From positions 5,270,001 through 5,334,000 of the forward strand of contig NZ_CP133671.1 in assembly GCF_031326345.1 (NCBI RefSeq): a stretch of 64,000 bases of DNA, in the 5' to 3' direction. The position numbers were made by a program, and so were the translations under genes. The notes below the pieces were generated by a model. That model saw only the letters and a program-made list of their open reading frames with translations. It had not been told where the DNA came from and did not search any database. Positions 62,828 through 64,000 of this stretch are shown here, in pieces. The DNA is from Aureispira sp. CCB-E. GTDB lineage: Bacteria > Bacteroidota > Bacteroidia > Chitinophagales > Saprospiraceae. Position 1 is the stretch's first letter; each line of letters begins with the position of its first letter.

Positions 62828-63466
62828 ATGAAAAGCATGAAACAATTTAAAATTTTAGGATTACTCTTCCTTAGTTGCTTGGGCTGGGCGTGCAATAAAG
62901 ACAATAGTACCAATCCTGATTGCATTGGTTCTTTTACAGACCCCAGAGATGGCAAAGTTTATACTACAGCTATAATCGGTCTACAATGTTGGATGACAGA
63001 AAATATGCGTTTTGAAATGACGGGCGACTTAATCAACCCTATGAATCCGACAAACCAATATGGCAGATTGTATACGTACAATCAAGCCTTAAATGTTTGT
63101 CCTGATGGTTGGCACTTGCCTTCAGATGAAGAGTGGATTGCCTTAGAACGCTTTTTAGGAATGTCTAAGACAGAAGCTGATTTTGTTGGTTCTAATAGAG
63201 GCAATAACGAAGCTGCCTTATTAAAATCTACTTCTAGATGGTCTGATTTGAATGGCACGAATGACTTTGGCTTTAATGCGTTTCCAGCAGGTTCTAATAA
63301 CAATGGTAATTTTCAAAACTTAGGGGACAATGCCCGTTTTTGGTCCCACACAAGTTCTGGCGCCAATACTGCTTACTCTAGAGTTTTCTTTCATAACACA
63401 CAGCAAATTGCACGTTATAGAGATAATGTGAATTTCGCCTATTCGTGTCGCTGTTTAAAAAATTAA
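62828..63466 (+). CDS. lipoprotein with a FISUMP domain
   Basis: The start is placed at 62828 (MKSMKQFKILGLLFLSCLGW, lipobox near 'GWAC'); the frame opens at 62786. Residues 30-212 match the Fibrobacter succinogenes major paralogous domain: 'DPRDGKVYTTAIIGLQCWMT' with 'ENMRF', 'CPDGWHLPSDEEWIALERFL', 'FGFNAFPAGSNNNGNF', 'ARFWSHTSSGANTAYSRVFF' and the final 'AYSCRCLKN'. The domain belongs to the C-type-lectin-like/formylglycine-enzyme-like surface proteins; function is not established. It is followed by a dispersed repeat. Confidence 0.85.
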   Translation: MKSMKQFKILGLLFLSCLGWACNKDNSTNPDCIGSFTDPRDGKVYTTAIIGLQCWMTENMRFEMTGDLINPMNPTNQYGRLYTYNQALNVCPDGWHLPSDEEWIALERFLGMSKTEADFVGSNRGNNEAALLKSTSRWSDLNGTNDFGFNAFPAGSNNNGNFQNLGDNARFWSHTSSGANTAYSRVFFHNTQQIARYRDNVNFAYSCRCLKN

Positions 63467-63479
63467 ACTACTTTTATCA

Positions 63480-63534
63480 TTACTTCGGAATAGCAGCGTA
63501 ACTAACTAAAAGCAAAGCGCTCACGAAGTAACCT
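63480..63534 (-). repeat. dispersed short repeat, long copy
   Basis: On the minus strand: TTACTTCGTGAGCGCTTTGC, then TTTTAGTTAGTTACGCTGCT. It is the best match of the 59469-59523 copy and lies between the FISUMP gene and the next start codon. Confidence 0.65.
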
Positions 63535-63550
63535 AACAATATCAACACAC

Positions 63551-64000
63551 ATGTTTCGATTCACACTGACCTGTTTTATTCTATCTACTTGCTTACACCT
63601 AAAAGCGCAACAAATAGATACTATCTCATTTGTATTGACCTCTTTTAACAATATTTATATTCCTGCTCTTTTAAATCAAAAAGATAGTCTAAAAATGATG
63701 TTTCACACAGGAGAGAGTGGTGTCTCCATCATTGAAGAAGTATTTAACAAGATCGCTATTAAAAAAAATGCTACCAGTACAGAAGCCAATAGTTGGGGCG
63801 GAAAAGGGACTGCTAAATTTTTTAAAAACAACACATTCTCTATTGGGAATCATCGTTTCGATAGTCTAGTCGTATGGGTGGACAAACATTCAGGACAACT
63901 AACCGATGGTAAGTTTGGACCACTTCTTTTTAAGGGAAAAATGATTGAAATTAACTACCATGATAAAAATTTTGTTATCTATGAAAGTGTCCCGCCAAAA
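63551..64000 (+). CDS. secreted retropepsin-like protein, C-terminus cut by the window
   Basis: The ATG at 63551 opens a frame of 150 codons to the window edge. It has a signal peptide (MFRFTLTCFILSTCLHLKAQ). The body resembles a single-domain aspartyl protease fold: 'NNIYIPALLNQKDSLKMMFH' leading into 'HTGESGVSII' where D-T-G-A-S is expected, then 'GKFGPLLFKGKMIEINYHDK' for the G-x-L-G-x-x-x-L-x-x-x-x-x-x-I-D segment. The catalytic Asp seems to be His here, so it may be inactive as a protease. Confidence 0.65.
   Translation, partial: MFRFTLTCFILSTCLHLKAQQIDTISFVLTSFNNIYIPALLNQKDSLKMMFHTGESGVSIIEEVFNKIAIKKNATSTEANSWGGKGTAKFFKNNTFSIGNHRFDSLVVWVDKHSGQLTDGKFGPLLFKGKMIEINYHDKNFVIYESVPPK

Noticed and set aside
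1-64000. CRISPR array
   Set aside because: No set of regularly spaced 24-40 bp repeats with unique spacers was found; the periodic repeats seen are 10- or 21-bp tandem units or in-gene coding repeats.

Overview
The window looks like a chromosomal segment of an AT-rich member of the Bacteroidota. The evidence is a giant secreted protein with a type IX secretion (T9SS) C-terminal sorting domain, promoters of the TTTG / TAnnTTTG type (before tRNA-Leu and two other transcripts), a Bacteroidetes-type tyrosine recombinase, a LytS/LytR-type two-component pair with TPR repeats in the kinase, and many lipoproteins. A Saprospiria relative (Aureispira-like) is an inference from overall flavour and was not tested by any search.

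Layout. 1-6.5 kb is accessory: a tRNA-like remnant, an XRE regulator behind 10-bp iterons, a secreted four-repeat protein, a membrane-anchored LytTR-like protein, a 52-residue Asn/Lys/Gly-rich protein with its own promoter and terminator, an OmpH-like protein, and a tyrosine recombinase next to tRNA-Arg(CCG). This has the layout of a small tRNA-associated integrative element. 6.5-14 kb holds housekeeping genes: Na+/solute symporter, HtrA-like protease, GNAT acetyltransferase, lipoprotein superoxide dismutase, glyA and pssA, followed by a likely orphan small RNA. 14-24 kb has two IS4-type insertion sequences around a SUKH-like protein, an alpha/beta hydrolase, rsgA, a metallo-beta-lactamase-fold hydrolase and a TetR regulator. 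24-36.5 kb has a two-component system, the 2161-residue T9SS cargo protein, and a third insertion sequence 44 bp from its start codon. 36.5-48 kb is a repeat-rich gap, then a DEAD-box helicase, an endonuclease/exonuclease/phosphatase-fold enzyme, a PorG-like barrel, surE, hemB, a Bcr/CflA exporter and an NlpC/P60 hydrolase. 47.8-52.3 kb has tRNA-Leu, tig and a pair of ArsR-fold regulators. 53-64 kb holds poorly characterised envelope proteins, including TonB-C/MORN, ankyrin, vWA-like, FISUMP and retropepsin-like proteins.

Repeats are the most unusual aspect. Two of the three insertion sequences have perfect target duplications (8 and 9 bp), and all three lie directly 5' of a gene. A MITE-like family with ACTCCGTTGA termini occurs three times. 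A separate, GC-richer short repeat built around GCTGCGCTGCTACTTCGTGG is scattered through intergenic DNA, and one copy has inserted into a MITE copy. Two genes (a transposase and a secreted protein) each carry an A8 tract where A7 would restore the full reading frame.

All functional assignments come from reading motifs by eye; no database search was run.
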